From contig JAAZLQ010000321.1 in the NCBI GenBank assembly GCA_012799255.1, positions 62,001 to 126,000 on the forward strand: 64,000 nt of DNA, read 5' to 3'. Shown here one piece after another: positions 52,468 to 60,298 of the stretch (positions are counted from its first letter, which is position 1; every line of letters starts with the position of its first letter). Under the pieces are notes generated by a model that saw only the letters and a program-made list of their open reading frames with translations, had not been told where the DNA came from and did no database searches. This DNA is from Bacillota bacterium. GTDB lineage: Bacteria; Bacillota_G; Limnochordia; DTU010. Position numbers and translations under genes: made by a program.

Positions 52468-53774
52468 GCGAGGGGGATGCCAGTAATCTTGCTGGTCACT
52501 TCATCTAGAGCGACCAAATCAGAACTATCTACTTGGTCGAGTGCGTGCTTGCCTAAAGCGCGCACTCCTTCTTTGATCTCCTCAGTACAGGAAATAAGGT
52601 AATTTGCCAAGTGTTTTCCACCCAGTTTCCAGTTATACTTTTTGCTCAGCTTGCCCCCCTTAACCGCAATTTGGGTAGGTGGTTCCCAGGGCAAGGTCTT
52701 TAGAGTTTGAGTGTGGCTGGCAGCATAAAGAGACATGGTCCCAAGATAAACCGCATTTGCTCCTAATGCCAAGGCTTTTAGACATTGTCCAGGTGAAAAG
52801 AAACCGCCTGAGACAATAAGACTGACTTTGTTGTGTACACCCCTTTGTTGGAGATGTTCTACAGCCCGGCATAGACCCATGATAGTGGGTAAACCAAAGT
52901 CGTCCTCTAAAATGGGAGCTGCTCCAACGGCTGCAGCCTGGGCTCCTTCTAATGCTAAGAAATCTACGCCCGCCTCAAGACAAAGATCAATTTCCCTCTC
53001 TAAGTTGTTGGTGAAAGAGAACTTTACGCCAACTGGTACACCTTGGCCCGCCTCTTTTAGAAAGCGCACCACTTTTGGTAGATCTTTAGTTTCTCTCAGT
53101 GCTGGTAACGCAGTGTGGACGAGATGAGGGAAGGGGGCCTGAGCTAATCCGGCACTCGCTCCTTGACCAATTTGCAATTCCACAGCGTCTGCCTGGGTCA
53201 ACATGTCCAAGTCACGATGGATCGGTATGCGGGGATACTGTACAATCAAAAGGTTGGCAAGTTCCCGCTCCTTTGGTAACCAGGGACCTTCACCCGTGTT
53301 GGTGGCTGTTTGCGCCAGCGAACTGCCAAGTGCAAAGGCATATTTCATTTTGGCGGAGAGGGCTTTTTTGTAAGCCATTCCTGAGACAATCAGGGGGGTT
53401 TTCACTCTTAATGGCCGCTTAGCTTGAGGACCGATGATCACGTCTGTCCCCACGGGAATGGTATGGGGGAGGGGCTGTCTGTCCAGGTGGCTAGAAACAA
53501 ACATCAAGCCATCAAAATCTATAAAGTTACGGTGGCTGCCTAGGGGGCGTTTTAGGAGTTCGGCCCTTTCCGCCCTAAGGTTAGTTTCCAATATGGTTTG
53601 AACTCCAGTCCGTTTGGTGGCAGTAAATAATTCTGCCAGGTTTTCTACATAGGGATCTGTCATGATAATCCTTAAACTTTGCCGGGTCACCTGAGTAAGT
53701 AAAAACCTCAGAGCGGTAAATCCGCCCACAACGCCTAATGTGCCAACGAACAACTTTGATGTACGGTTTGACAA
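52422..53774 (-). CDS. FMN-binding glutamate-synthase-like protein with N-terminal anchor
   Basis: A 450-residue protein of the stand-alone GltB-central-domain family. It has a short N-terminal hydrophobic stretch (about 6-24), KRPLRVKTPLIVSGMAYKKALS, TATNTGEGPWLPKE, DAVELQIGQGASAG, VGVKFSF, and the FMN-binding SGGFFSPGQCLKALALGANAV. No glutaminase domain and no separate Fe-S subunit are nearby, so it may be a specialised oxidoreductase rather than a true glutamate synthase. TTG 53774 follows GGAGGCG. Its 3' end overlaps the radical SAM gene by 46 bases, and it is divergent from a LacI regulator. Confidence 0.85.
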   Translation of the reverse strand: MSNRTSKLFVGTLGVVGGFTALRFLLTQVTRQSLRIIMTDPYVENLAELFTATKRTGVQTILETNLRAERAELLKRPLGSHRNFIDFDGLMFVSSHLDRQPLPHTIPVGTDVIIGPQAKRPLRVKTPLIVSGMAYKKALSAKMKYAFALGSSLAQTATNTGEGPWLPKERELANLLIVQYPRIPIHRDLDMLTQADAVELQIGQGASAGLAQAPFPHLVHTALPALRETKDLPKVVRFLKEAGQGVPVGVKFSFTNNLEREIDLCLEAGVDFLALEGAQAAAVGAAPILEDDFGLPTIMGLCRAVEHLQQRGVHNKVSLIVSGGFFSPGQCLKALALGANAVYLGTMSLYAASHTQTLKTLPWEPPTQIAVKGGKLSKKYNWKLGGKHLANYLISCTEEIKEGVRALGKHALDQVDSSDLVALDEVTSKITGIPLAYPNRKVRVFSSVEG

Positions 53775-53877
53775 AGAATCGCCTCCAGAACTAGAAGTGG
53801 GGAAGGGATCATCTTGGGTCTTGTAGTATAAGAACAGCGACGTTGTATACGAAGTATTTGATATGGAAGTGGTCTCG

Positions 53878-54888
53878 ATGGCAAATGTGACAATCAAGGA
53901 TGTGGCAAAGTTGGCCGGAGTGTCACCTTCCACTGTCAGCAGAGTAATTGCTGATCATCCCAGGATTAGTCCGGACACCAAGGAACGGGTGCGCGCGATC
54001 ATGGCCGAGTTGGGCTACTATCCCAACGCCATCGCCCGTAGTCTTGTGAACCAAACTAGCAACAGTATTGGGGTTATTCGTTCTCGCTTAACAGAAGAGA
54101 GTTTTGCTAACCCTTTTTTTCCGGCTGTTATCCAAGGAATTTCCTCGGTTGCTCACAAACACAGGCTTAACTTAGTATTATCTACTAGCAACTCCTTTGA
54201 GCAAGAAGATGAAGAGTGTTTAAGCCTGTTGAGACAACGACGAGTGGATGGCGTGATATTGTTAGCTTCTCATCGAAACGACCAACTTATACCACGGTTG
54301 ACTAAGGGTGGTTTTCCCTTTGTGTTAATCGGGCGATATGATGGTCCGGAAGAAATCAATTGGGTGAATAACGACAATGTGGATGATGCCAAGACCGCTG
54401 TGAGTTATCTATTGGAACAGGGTCATCGGCAAATTGCCTGTTTAGATGGGGATCCGCGTTATATAGTAAGTGTAGATCGCCTGCTAGGATATGAGCAGGC
54501 CCTCCGCGAGCATGGAGTAGAACCGGATGAAGGTTTGATAGAACATTCCGAGTTTTCGGTTGATGGTGGGTACCAGGCTACTTTGCGCCTCTTGGATCTA
54601 GGTAAGAGTTTTACTGCGATTTTTGCAGTGGATGACCTGGTTGCCATCGGTGCCATGCGGGCACTGCAGGAGCGCAACTTTGTAGTAGGGAAAGATGTGG
54701 CTGTAGTAGGTTTTAATAACACTATTCTGGGAGCCTACGTTCAGCCCGCCTTGACTTCAGTACAGGTGCCCATTTATGAGTTGGGGCAGATTTCGGTCCA
54801 AATGCTAACCGCCCAGATTTATGGTTCTGGAGTTTTCCCTGATCATCAGATGCTTCCGGCTCACTTGGTAGTGCGGGATTCTACGTAG
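53878..54888 (+). CDS. LacI-family transcriptional regulator
   Basis: A 336-residue repressor with the LacI helix-turn-helix (ITIKDVAKLAG-like VTIKDVAKLAGVSPSTVSRV, about residues 4-23), hinge YYPNAIARSLVN, and a sugar-binding-protein-like core (GVIRSRL, DGVILLAS, FVLIGRYD). ATG 53878 follows GGAAGTGG. It is the first gene of a unit with an exported protein, an M48 protease and a D-2-hydroxyacid dehydrogenase, none of them sugar enzymes, so its ligand is unclear. The intergenic region shared with the opposing gene is 103 bases. Confidence 0.93.
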   Translation: MANVTIKDVAKLAGVSPSTVSRVIADHPRISPDTKERVRAIMAELGYYPNAIARSLVNQTSNSIGVIRSRLTEESFANPFFPAVIQGISSVAHKHRLNLVLSTSNSFEQEDEECLSLLRQRRVDGVILLASHRNDQLIPRLTKGGFPFVLIGRYDGPEEINWVNNDNVDDAKTAVSYLLEQGHRQIACLDGDPRYIVSVDRLLGYEQALREHGVEPDEGLIEHSEFSVDGGYQATLRLLDLGKSFTAIFAVDDLVAIGAMRALQERNFVVGKDVAVVGFNNTILGAYVQPALTSVQVPIYELGQISVQMLTAQIYGSGVFPDHQMLPAHLVVRDST

Positions 54889-54899
54889 GAGGTGGATTT

Positions 54900-55418
54900 G
54901 TGGCCAAACGTGGAGCCTTATTGATCACATCGCTGGTAGTAATCGTGGGGTTCTGTGCAGGGGTGGAAGCGTTTGTTTTTTCAGATCCCACCGGATTTTA
55001 TAGCACGACCATCTCGGATCAATGGGTATACCAGGCTCACCAGAGTACATCGCTCCTTACAGTTTTTTATGGTGAAGGGGACTATGATCTTCTCTACTTT
55101 GAACGCTTAGGTACAGTTCTCGATGCTTCCTCTAGAGAATTGGCTGAACGATCTTTAGAACTCTATGGTGCACCTGGCGGACTAGAAGGGTTTCGGCTAG
55201 AAAGCGCGCTTTCAGAGGTGGATTTTGCAGGTGAGGATGGTGTGCTTTGTGCCTATTCTTACAAGGATGGCCATGGCAATAGACTTGTGGAGTTTCGAGT
55301 TTTCATCGTTCTCCCTGTTAACGAAGGATTTTCGGTAGCGATTAGTGGCACCGGAGATACGGTGAGTGAGCCTCCATTGCTTCAGGATATTTTGAGCCAT
55401 TGGCGGTGGTTGTTTTGA
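54900..55418 (+). CDS. Exported hypothetical protein
   Basis: A 172-residue protein with an N-terminal signal peptide (about 1-24, LLITSLVVIVGFCAGVEAF) and a beta-rich mature part beginning VFSDPTGFYSTTISDQWVY. It has no lipobox in frame. GTG 54900 follows AGGAGGTGG. It begins 11 bases after the LacI gene and overlaps the M48 protease gene, so it may be its accessory or target. The family is not recognised. Confidence 0.75.
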   Translation: MAKRGALLITSLVVIVGFCAGVEAFVFSDPTGFYSTTISDQWVYQAHQSTSLLTVFYGEGDYDLLYFERLGTVLDASSRELAERSLELYGAPGGLEGFRLESALSEVDFAGEDGVLCAYSYKDGHGNRLVEFRVFIVLPVNEGFSVAISGTGDTVSEPPLLQDILSHWRWLF

Positions 55419-56797
55419 AGAGCAACAAATATCGTAACTGGGTCGCTTTTCTCATTGTCTTTGTTTTGGTAGGTCTTTTCCCCGTCGCAACAGAGGCCAC
55501 AGCTCTTATAGGCGACAACTTTGAACGTACGTTGGGGTCTGGGGCCATTCCCGATCTAATCCAACGCTATGGGGGAGAGTACATTTTACCAATTCAACAA
55601 CGTATGTGGGTAGATGAGATCTTCGGACGTTTGGTCGCGGTCACTCAGAGAGATGGAATCGAGTACACTTTAACAGTGCTCAACTCCCACGAGGCTAATG
55701 CTTTTGCTCTCCCTGGGGGATATGTTTTCATTACCAGGGGTCTTTTGAGTGCCATCGGTTCTGATGAAGCAAAATTAGCAGCGGTTCTGGGGCATGAGCT
55801 TGCCCATGTGGAGAAGAAACATGGTGTTAATGCTGTGTTGCGGCAAATGGGTATGACTGTGCTATTTGAAGTAGGTGTCATGGCGATGGATTTCCTTTCT
55901 GCAGATGTCCTGAGGTTAGCTAGCGCCACACTAGTGCAATTAGTGCAATTGGGTCTTGGACGGGAGGCGGAGTATGAAGCGGACTTGTTAGGCCAAAGCT
56001 TAGCAGTGGCAGCAGGATTTGACCCCATCGGCGCCATCGCTCTCCTAGATGAGCTTGAGCAGGCTGATTCCGAAGACTTGCCTATAAAAGTATTTCGTAC
56101 CCATCCAGACATGATCGACCGGCGTAATCGTCTAGAAGCAAACCTGGTCAACTATTGGTCGGAACCACGGCTAGTTACAGATGAAGGGCTGATAGAAAGA
56201 TTAAATGCCAGAAGGAATTATGACCAGAATGGGCGAAGTGATCCTAAAGGTCGATACATAGTGGAAAACCTTACTATCTATGATCAGCAAACAGGACAGA
56301 ATGTAAATTGGATTAAAGATGTCCAGATTGTAGATTATGCCTGGTCTTCCACTGGAGATCATCTAGCGATGTTGGTGGACAACGAGGATGCGAGAATGCT
56401 GTGGATTTATGACCGCTTTGGGCATCTCGCAAGAACAGTGGATTCAAGTTCTATCCAAGGGCACATTACAGAGTTTAGCTGGTCATCTGGGGGCAAGATG
56501 TTGGCAGTAACTGTGTTAGCCTCTGGGGGCGAGAAGATTTTTGTGACTCATGTGGACACAGAAGCGTTTGCCTTAGTAAGCAGGGAGTTGAGTGGAAAGA
56601 ATAGCATTTGGATGGATCAAGGGCTTTACTTCATCCATGACGGTCAGTGGTATCATACTTTGCCTCCACAGGTTCAGCCAGTTAACGTGGCGAACCCTGT
56701 TCCTCAGGTACTACAGCGCAAAAGGATTCTATCCCCTACAGTGATCAAAGAAGGGAACACCATTCGCTTAACTAGACCAGCATTGACTTTACCATAA
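55415..56797 (+). CDS. M48-family metalloprotease with C-terminal beta-propeller-like region
   Basis: A 460-residue exported peptidase. A signal peptide (about 1-28) precedes an M48 domain with the zinc motif GHELAHVEKKHG (His127, His131) and third ligand Glu188 (REAEYEADLLG). This is a soluble BepA/LoiP-type enzyme, since no further membrane helices are seen. The C-terminal 190 residues show two propeller-like repeats (WSSTGDHLAMLVD and WSSGGKMLAVTVL). In diderms BepA-type proteases care for outer-membrane proteins. TTG 55415 follows GGCGGTGG and overlaps the upstream gene. Confidence 0.88.
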   Translation: MKSNKYRNWVAFLIVFVLVGLFPVATEATALIGDNFERTLGSGAIPDLIQRYGGEYILPIQQRMWVDEIFGRLVAVTQRDGIEYTLTVLNSHEANAFALPGGYVFITRGLLSAIGSDEAKLAAVLGHELAHVEKKHGVNAVLRQMGMTVLFEVGVMAMDFLSADVLRLASATLVQLVQLGLGREAEYEADLLGQSLAVAAGFDPIGAIALLDELEQADSEDLPIKVFRTHPDMIDRRNRLEANLVNYWSEPRLVTDEGLIERLNARRNYDQNGRSDPKGRYIVENLTIYDQQTGQNVNWIKDVQIVDYAWSSTGDHLAMLVDNEDARMLWIYDRFGHLARTVDSSSIQGHITEFSWSSGGKMLAVTVLASGGEKIFVTHVDTEAFALVSRELSGKNSIWMDQGLYFIHDGQWYHTLPPQVQPVNVANPVPQVLQRKRILSPTVIKEGNTIRLTRPALTLP

Positions 56798-56809
56798 AGG
56801 GGAATGTGC

Positions 56810-57760
56810 ATGCGCCTTTTGGTTGTATGGAAAGATCTCGATGATGCGGATCTGACTTTGATAAAAAAGAAGACAGGGGCTACTGTGCTGAAAGGTTTTA
56901 CGAAAGAAGAGGCACTAAAGTGGGCTCCAGACGCTGATGTTATTCTGGGCTGGGCTTCATCTGAAGTGCTGGCTGAAGCGGTGAAATGCAGATGGTTGCA
57001 GGCACCTTATGCCGGTGCAGAGAGAATCTTGGCAGCTCGCTGGGGCAATCCAGAGATGGTTTTTACTAATGGACGGGGAATTTTCGGTTCTAATATAGCC
57101 GAGCATGTATTGGGCTTTATCCTCAGCTTCAATCGTGGTTTGCATCTGGCTCGCGATCATCAAAATCAGAGGATTTGGGAACCTCGTTTGCCAATACCCT
57201 TTCGAGAACTGACCGGTGCTACTGTTGGCATCTTAGGCTTTGGTGATATTGGTAGGCAGGTAGCAAGAAGATTACAGGGATTTGACTGTAGGGTGCTAGC
57301 GTTTAGACAGCATCCACAAGGTGAAGAAGAATATGCTGAAGCGGTTTACGGCATGGATCGTTTCGAAGGATTTTTGGCTGAGTTTGATTATTTAGTATGT
57401 TCTGTTCCGGAAACTCCGAAGACAATTGGATTTTTGAATAGGAATCTCCTGCAGAGATTGCCTGCCCATTGCTTGGTAGTTAACGTGGGTAGGGGGAGTT
57501 TGATCCCTGGGGAGGATCTACTCTTGGCCTTACAAGAGGGCTGGATTGCTGGAGCGGCTTTAGATGTAACAGACCCGGAGCCATTGCCTGTGGATCATCC
57601 ACTTTGGACTATGCCGAATGTGATTATTACTCCGCATAATAGTGGACTAACTGTATTCCATAAAGAACGGGCTTTGAACATCTTTTTTGAGAATTGGCAT
57701 CACTTTGTCGCAGAAGGAAGTCCCAAAATTAACGTGGTTAATAGGTCGCTAGGCTATTAA
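56810..57760 (+). CDS. D-isomer-specific 2-hydroxyacid dehydrogenase
   Basis: A 316-residue NAD(P)-dependent dehydrogenase reducing a 2-keto acid to the D-hydroxyacid or the reverse. The nucleotide fold is GILGFGDIGRQVARRL; the catalytic Arg lies in NVGRGSLIPGEDL, Glu in DVTDPEPLPVDHPLW and His in TPHNSG. Substrate not predictable. ATG 56810 is favoured because AAGGGG is eight bases upstream; ATG 56804 is too close. Last gene of the LacI unit, closed by a hairpin. Confidence 0.92.
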   Translation: MRLLVVWKDLDDADLTLIKKKTGATVLKGFTKEEALKWAPDADVILGWASSEVLAEAVKCRWLQAPYAGAERILAARWGNPEMVFTNGRGIFGSNIAEHVLGFILSFNRGLHLARDHQNQRIWEPRLPIPFRELTGATVGILGFGDIGRQVARRLQGFDCRVLAFRQHPQGEEEYAEAVYGMDRFEGFLAEFDYLVCSVPETPKTIGFLNRNLLQRLPAHCLVVNVGRGSLIPGEDLLLALQEGWIAGAALDVTDPEPLPVDHPLWTMPNVIITPHNSGLTVFHKERALNIFFENWHHFVAEGSPKINVVNRSLGY

Positions 57761-57768
57761 AAAGAATA

Positions 57769-57788
57769 GCACCTTCAAATGAAGGTGC
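57769..57788. terminator. Bidirectional terminator between dehydrogenase and zinc-ribbon genes
   Basis: GCACCTTC-AAAT-GAAGGTGC is a perfect 8-bp stem. On the minus strand it is followed by TATTCTTTTT, on the plus strand by AGTTT. Confidence 0.8.
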
Positions 57789-57805
57789 AGTTTAAAATCT
57801 TTCGC

Positions 57806-58012
57806 TTATGATGCGGAGCTTTCTCCTTTAGAGTCGCTCTTACTGTCATTGATGTAGAAGCCAGATCCTTTAAAGATAATGCCAACATTTTTTCCGATCA
57901 GACGTTGAACTTGAGCGTCGCAGGTGGGACAATTGGTAAGGGGATTGTCCTTTATGCTTTGCTTGAGTTCAAAGGTACCACAGTTGGAACATTTATATTC
58001 ATAGATGGGCAT
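57806..58012 (-). CDS. FmdB-type zinc-ribbon regulatory protein
   Basis: A 68-residue protein with the FmdB signature: MPIYEYKCSNCGTFEL, then CPTCDAQVQRL. Four cysteines (CSNC, CPTC) bind zinc. The acidic C-terminal tail (GFYINDSKSDSKGESSAS) is usual for the family. FmdB proteins are small DNA-associated or accessory factors; no target is known here. ATG 58012 follows AGGAGGG, transcribed alone and convergent with the D-2-hydroxyacid dehydrogenase gene. Confidence 0.92.
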   Translation of the reverse strand: MPIYEYKCSNCGTFELKQSIKDNPLTNCPTCDAQVQRLIGKNVGIIFKGSGFYINDSKSDSKGESSAS

Positions 58013-58137
58013 AGGGCATCCCTCCTTTCAAACATCTAATCACCATTGTACAACTTGTTGAATTTATGTGCAACTGGGTTAAGGGGCAATTTGGGGGTAA
58101 GAGGGGTAACTACGAATTGAATGAGGAGTCGTTTAGA

Positions 58138-58947
58138 ATGAAACACTATTTAAAACCATGCATTGCACTTATTTTTATTTCTGTTTTAATCATCTCCGGT
58201 TTTTCATCACTAACTTTTGCTGAGACTGCGCCGAAAACGATTCAGTTGAACTTGAATCAACCCCCTCAAAAGCAAGACGAGCAGGAGAAGGAGGAAGATC
58301 TTTTCACTGAGAAGTATCAAGAAGTGATGAGTGAAATCTCTATCTCTGAAGAAGCTGCCATGGTGGTTGACCAAATTAAGCTGGCAGTAGAAGATGTCAG
58401 GGACTTAAGCTTAGAAGCACAGGTAAGTGAAATAAGGGGACAAAGAAACGAAGTAGTAGTTTTTCATCTCCTAGGAAGTATTGAAGAGAAGATTGCTCGT
58501 TTAGAGTTTAAAGAGCCAAGTGCCCTAAGGGGTATGATTATGGTGGCTGACCAAGGCAAGATGGAACTACGGATCTTTCAGCCGGTGGTCAATATGATTA
58601 CCGTACAGACCCTTGAGGATGCGAGTAAAGAGGCACTCTCCGCTTTAAACATAGCACAGCTCACCACTGAGCTGACAACGTACTTTGACTTTTCGCAATA
58701 CAATGTTGAGGTTCTAGAAGTGGTCACGACGGATGGTGTCAGTGACTATTTGCTCGAAGTTGACGCACCAGATGAGCAAGTCTGGCAGGTGCGCGTCAAA
58801 GATGACAGTTGGGTTCCTTACGAAATAACAGTGTTTGAAGGAGAGACTCTTTTAGGGAAAATGAGTATGTCCAATATCGAACTTAATCCGGAACTTACTA
58901 CGGAGCAGCTAATGGAACTGCCAAAGGTGAAGGAAGAAAGGATTTAA
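58138..58947 (+). CDS. LolA-like exported lipoprotein-carrier-fold protein
   Basis: A 269-residue protein with an N-terminal signal peptide (about residues 1-28, FISVLIISGFSSLTFA-E), a charged linker (QKQDEQEKEED) and a beta-sheet domain. The domain contains LSLEAQVSEIRGQRNEVV, ARLEFKEPSALRGMIMVADQ and the terminal MSMSNIELNPEL. The pattern of repeated strands with a conserved FKEPSALR-like motif is that of the LolA-like superfamily, whose members carry lipoproteins or lipids. ATG 58138 follows GGAG. It lies 12 bases upstream of a beta-barrel candidate, supporting an envelope role. Confidence 0.75.
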   Translation: MKHYLKPCIALIFISVLIISGFSSLTFAETAPKTIQLNLNQPPQKQDEQEKEEDLFTEKYQEVMSEISISEEAAMVVDQIKLAVEDVRDLSLEAQVSEIRGQRNEVVVFHLLGSIEEKIARLEFKEPSALRGMIMVADQGKMELRIFQPVVNMITVQTLEDASKEALSALNIAQLTTELTTYFDFSQYNVEVLEVVTTDGVSDYLLEVDAPDEQVWQVRVKDDSWVPYEITVFEGETLLGKMSMSNIELNPELTTEQLMELPKVKEERI

Positions 58948-58959
58948 GGAGGGCCGCCA

Positions 58960-59664
58960 TTGGATGCTTGGTTTCGCAGTCTTATTATTATCAGCCTAAT
59001 TGGGATCGTATCCCTGGTGTGTTCCCAAAGCGCCATGGCCTTTGAAGCAGAAGATTTGCCCTTTGGTTTCGGACCCCAGGGTTGGCAAACGGGTCTTGGC
59101 TTGAGCCAAGAGAACATTAAACGCCTGGGTCTATTTGGTATCGAAAAGACGGGTGTTGGAGGTTTCCTCAGCCATTCGGAAGGCGATGAACCTCCTGCCA
59201 GTTGGTTCAGTGGTCACAAGCAAGTGGTCATGGGCAATATTGGCTACACCCTAGAATTGTTTGTGGCCAATACAAGGCGTCCCATTCTGTCAACCTTTTT
59301 GACCACTATGGAGCCCCACGTGGGGGCCTATGGAGAGTTTACTCGTAGTTACGGTGATGTTGGTAGTGGGTTGGCAGGAACTGCCCAGTTGTTCGTTTCT
59401 GAACTCGGTGAATTTGAGTACAGCATCAGCCCATATATTCAGTTTACTAGGCAAGGCGTCTGGCGGTTTTCGTTGTCTCTCGGAAGCTCTTTTGGGATCG
59501 GGATGTCATACTTAGAGCCTGGGGAGAAAGTGAAACTAGATGTCACTCTTGTGAATGAAGGACTCAGTTTGCATGTTCTTTTATCAATGTCAGAACTGCC
59601 CCTGACTCTGGGTGCCGGGTTCACCCAAGAGCAAACCCAAGTCTTTATCCGCTATTCTTTTTAA
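58960..59664 (+). CDS. Candidate outer-membrane beta-barrel protein
   Basis: A 234-residue protein with a signal peptide (about 1-28, ending SAMA-F) and about ten alternating amphipathic strands (for example ISPYIQFTRQGVWRFSLSLG, ending in ...QVFIRYSF). The last residue is Phe, preceded by hydrophobic residues at alternate positions, the C-terminal signature recognised by BamA-type insertases. No cytoplasmic membrane helix is present in the mature part. TTG 58960 follows AGGAGG. No homolog is recognised, but the features indicate an outer membrane. Confidence 0.65.
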   Translation: MDAWFRSLIIISLIGIVSLVCSQSAMAFEAEDLPFGFGPQGWQTGLGLSQENIKRLGLFGIEKTGVGGFLSHSEGDEPPASWFSGHKQVVMGNIGYTLELFVANTRRPILSTFLTTMEPHVGAYGEFTRSYGDVGSGLAGTAQLFVSELGEFEYSISPYIQFTRQGVWRFSLSLGSSFGIGMSYLEPGEKVKLDVTLVNEGLSLHVLLSMSELPLTLGAGFTQEQTQVFIRYSF

Positions 59665-59679
59665 ATTTCTCCAATTCAG

Positions 59680-59706
59680 TGAGGGCTGCGGGTCAGCCCT
59701 CATTTA
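59680..59706 (+). terminator. Terminator of the LolA-like/barrel pair
   Basis: TGAGGGCTG and CAGCCCTCA pair perfectly around CGGGT and are followed by TTTATC. Confidence 0.8.
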
Positions 59707-59723
59707 TCATGTAAGGGGTTGAT

Positions 59724-60191
59724 ATGGTGCACATTGTCTTAGTTGAGCCAGAGATTCCTGCGAATACTGGCAATATAGCTCGGCTCTGTGTTGGTGTAGG
59801 AGCCAAGCTTCATTTAGTAAGACCACTAGGTTTTTTTCTCAGCGATCCCAAGCTGAAGAGGGCTGGATTGGATTATTGGCAGTACTTGGACCTCAAAGTC
59901 CATGATTCGTTTGCCGACTTTCTGGCGTCAGAAGAGCCAGCCAGATTGTACATGGTGGAAACGGGAGGTAGCCGGCTTTACTCAGAAGTGGAGTACCAGG
60001 TCGGTGATTACTTCCTATTCGGTAGTGAAACTAAGGGGCTTCCAGTTAGTCTCCTTGAGAATTACAAGGAAAATATCATTACTTTGCCCCAACTAAACGT
60101 TCGATCCTTAAACTTATCGAACACTGTTTCTATAGTGGTCTACGAGGCCTGGCGCCAATTGGGTTTCATAGATATGAAAAATTTGTTTTAG
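59724..60191 (+). CDS. trmL: tRNA (cytidine/uridine-34-2'-O)-methyltransferase TrmL
   Basis: A 155-residue SPOUT methyltransferase that 2'-O-methylates the wobble base of leucine tRNAs. Signature motifs are VEPEIPANTGNIARL (motif 1), LFGSETKGLP (motif 2) and RSLNLSNTVSIVVYEAWRQ (motif 3, SAM knot). ATG 59724 follows AAGGGG. It is separated by a terminator from the barrel gene and by 107 bases from rnfC. Confidence 0.95.
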   Translation: MVHIVLVEPEIPANTGNIARLCVGVGAKLHLVRPLGFFLSDPKLKRAGLDYWQYLDLKVHDSFADFLASEEPARLYMVETGGSRLYSEVEYQVGDYFLFGSETKGLPVSLLENYKENIITLPQLNVRSLNLSNTVSIVVYEAWRQLGFIDMKNLF

Positions 60192-60298
60192 GCAGGATTA
60201 ACAACTGCCGAACCCGAATATGTAGCCGGGGATGGTGCGCGTGGATTTTTCCCGCGCTATCATACATATTACATAAAGAGTGTGAGGTGATTTGATAC

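Noticed and set aside
53820..53877. LacI operator TTGTATACGAA between the opposed genes
   Set aside because: The palindrome is imperfect and short, and a match to the LacI-family consensus with a central CG is absent; kept out of the feature list.
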